DNA from: an uncultured Bacteroidia bacterium
Lineage (GTDB): Bacteria; Bacteroidota; Bacteroidia; Bacteroidales; UBA932
Length of the DNA stretch: 6,878 nucleotides
Assembly: GCA_902767465.1 (NCBI GenBank)
Contig: CACXHM010000218.1
Location: 1-6,878, forward strand
Direction of reading: 5' to 3'
The notes under the pieces were generated by a model that searched no databases, was not told where the DNA came from, and saw nothing but the letters and a program-made list of their open reading frames with translations. Below, one piece after another: positions 6,372 to 6,878 of this stretch (position 1 is the stretch's first letter; each line of letters starts with the position of its first letter). The position numbers were made by a program, and so were the translations under genes.

Positions 6372-6615
6372 GACCTTCCTTATTTTGGAAGCTTTTCAAG
6401 GAAGGTCGGCAGATTTGCAGGGGGACCTTCCTTATTTCAGGGGCTTTTCAAGGAAGGTCCTTGCGCTTTTGGCTGGACCTTCCAGGATTTTGACCTTTTT
6501 CAAGGAAGGTCGTCAGATTTTCAGGGAGACCTTCCTTATTTCGGGAGCTTTTTAAGGAAGGTCTCCGCGCTTTTGTTGGGACCTTCCAGGATTTTGGCAC
6601 TTTTCAAGGAAGGTC
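6372..6615. repeat. Palindromic array: ten 10-bp arms of alternating orientation at exact 26-bp intervals
   Basis: Forward arms GACCTTCC(TT or AG) begin at 6372, 6424, 6476, 6528 and 6580. Reverse arms AAGGAAGGTC begin at 6398, 6450, 6502, 6554 and 6606. Every step is exactly 26 bp, giving five hairpin units with a 52-bp period. All five reverse arms are identical, and the first eight bases of all forward arms are identical. The 16-nt loops and 16-nt spacers vary. Spacers alternate between a CAGATTT(T/G)CAG type (after units 1, 3, 5) and a GCGCTTTTG type (after units 2, 4). A 104-bp dimer is therefore the larger unit, with 6424-6527 and 6528-6631 matching at about 88 of 104 positions by hand count. 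A 52-bp period is not a multiple of three, so this is not a repetitive coding region. Function is unknown. Candidates are a structured RNA, a phased protein-binding array, or amplified palindromic repeats. Confidence 0.93.
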
Positions 6616-6643
6616 GTCAGATTTGCAGCTGCCAGGCGTAACG

Positions 6644-6678
6644 TGTTCCCGAAAATGCATGTTTCCCGGAACAATTCG
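6644..6678. repeat. 35-bp GTTCCC/GGAACA palindromic repeat, copy 1
   Basis: The block TGTTCCCGAAAA...TTTCCCGGAACA followed by ATTCG pairs imperfectly with itself (10 of 12 positions by hand). It aligns without gaps to copy 2 at 6695-6729. It starts 29 nt after the last arm of the 26-bp array but has a different core sequence. Confidence 0.75.
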
Positions 6679-6694
6679 CAGAAAAACCAGTCTT

Positions 6695-6729
6695 TGTTCC
6701 CAAAATGGCGTGTTTTTGGGAACAAATCG
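6695..6729. repeat. 35-bp GTTCCC/GGGAACA palindromic repeat, copy 2, with a perfect 12-bp hairpin
   Basis: TTGTTCCCAAAA (6694-6705) and TTTTGGGAACAA (6714-6725) form a perfect 12-bp stem with an 8-nt loop. The 35-bp block lies 51 bp after the start of copy 1. A further GGAAC-AAATC-GTTCC (6719-6733) overlaps the right arm, so alternative pairings are possible. It could be a terminator, an operator for a gene to the right of the window, or another repeat family. The sequence does not decide between these. Confidence 0.8.
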
Positions 6730-6733
6730 TTCC

Positions 6734-6878
6734 TTCCAGCTTTACCCCTACCCTCGAAAACAGAAATTTATTTCTTTCGACGGCTTTTAATCTTTTCTTT
6801 CTGCCGCGTTAAAACCGATAATCGTCTTCAGAAACATATAAAATGCGTTTACGTTTGCCGAATTTTCTTGGAGTTCGC
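6734..6878. other. A/T-rich end of window with no supported gene
   Basis: No complete gene is present. A reading frame opens at an ATG at 6843 and stays open for 12 codons to the edge, too short to judge. A possible + strand -7 box TACGTTTG (6850-6857) has TTC rather than TTG at the -33 spacing (6827-6829). The region may be the upstream regulatory part of a gene that begins beyond the window. Confidence 0.4.

Noticed and set aside
6266..6555. Two overlapping + strand open frames of 75 and 84 codons through the palindromic array
   Set aside because: The translations simply follow the repeat in shifting frames (a 52-bp unit is not a multiple of three). They have no family features and no clear promoter or start context.
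6372..6615. CRISPR array
   Set aside because: The repeated arms are only 10 bp and alternate in orientation. The spacers are 16 nt and related to each other rather than unique. No cas gene is present.
6843..6878. Possible start of a + strand gene at the window edge (ATG at 6843, 12 open codons)
   Set aside because: It is too short to judge. The only promoter-like box nearby (6850-6857) would lie inside it, so the two readings conflict.

Overview
The window looks like chromosomal core DNA of a member of the Bacteroidales with moderate GC, probably an uncultured gut-type lineage. This is inferred from four things. Two promoters fit the Bacteroidetes TTG-N20-TAnnTTTG architecture. There are no Shine-Dalgarno sequences ahead of the starts. 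The tRNA genes do not encode CCA. The set of core proteins includes a plant-FatA-like acyl-ACP thioesterase. I cannot name the species.

Positions 3-2688 (+) hold an anaerobic glycerol-3-phosphate dehydrogenase operon. The first gene enters from the left edge. It is a GlpA C-terminal half fused in frame to a strongly shortened GlpB-like domain. It overlaps by 17 nt with glpC, the iron-sulfur membrane-anchor subunit. Together they would oxidise glycerol-3-phosphate and pass electrons to menaquinone. glpC carries an in-frame, GC-rich palindromic insertion of about 100 nt just before its last CxxC motif.

Positions 2685-3860 (-) hold a two-gene fatty-acid cassette, fabZ then acyl-ACP thioesterase, joined as TAAATG. 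The thioesterase and glpC converge with overlapping stop codons. A divergent intergenic region (3861-3967) separates fabZ from nadE (3968-5896, +), a full-length glutamine-dependent NAD+ synthetase with its own Bacteroidetes-type promoter.

Positions 5955-6195 (-) hold a lysine tRNA operon: promoter, tRNA-Lys(UUU), tRNA-Lys(CUU), then a perfect 13-bp hairpin terminator shared with convergent nadE.

Positions 6196-6878 contain no supported gene. They hold an unusual palindromic array, in which ten 10-bp arms of alternating orientation are spaced exactly 26 bp apart. Two copies of a different 35-bp GTTCCC/GGGAAC palindrome follow. This array and the element inside glpC are the most unusual parts of the window.
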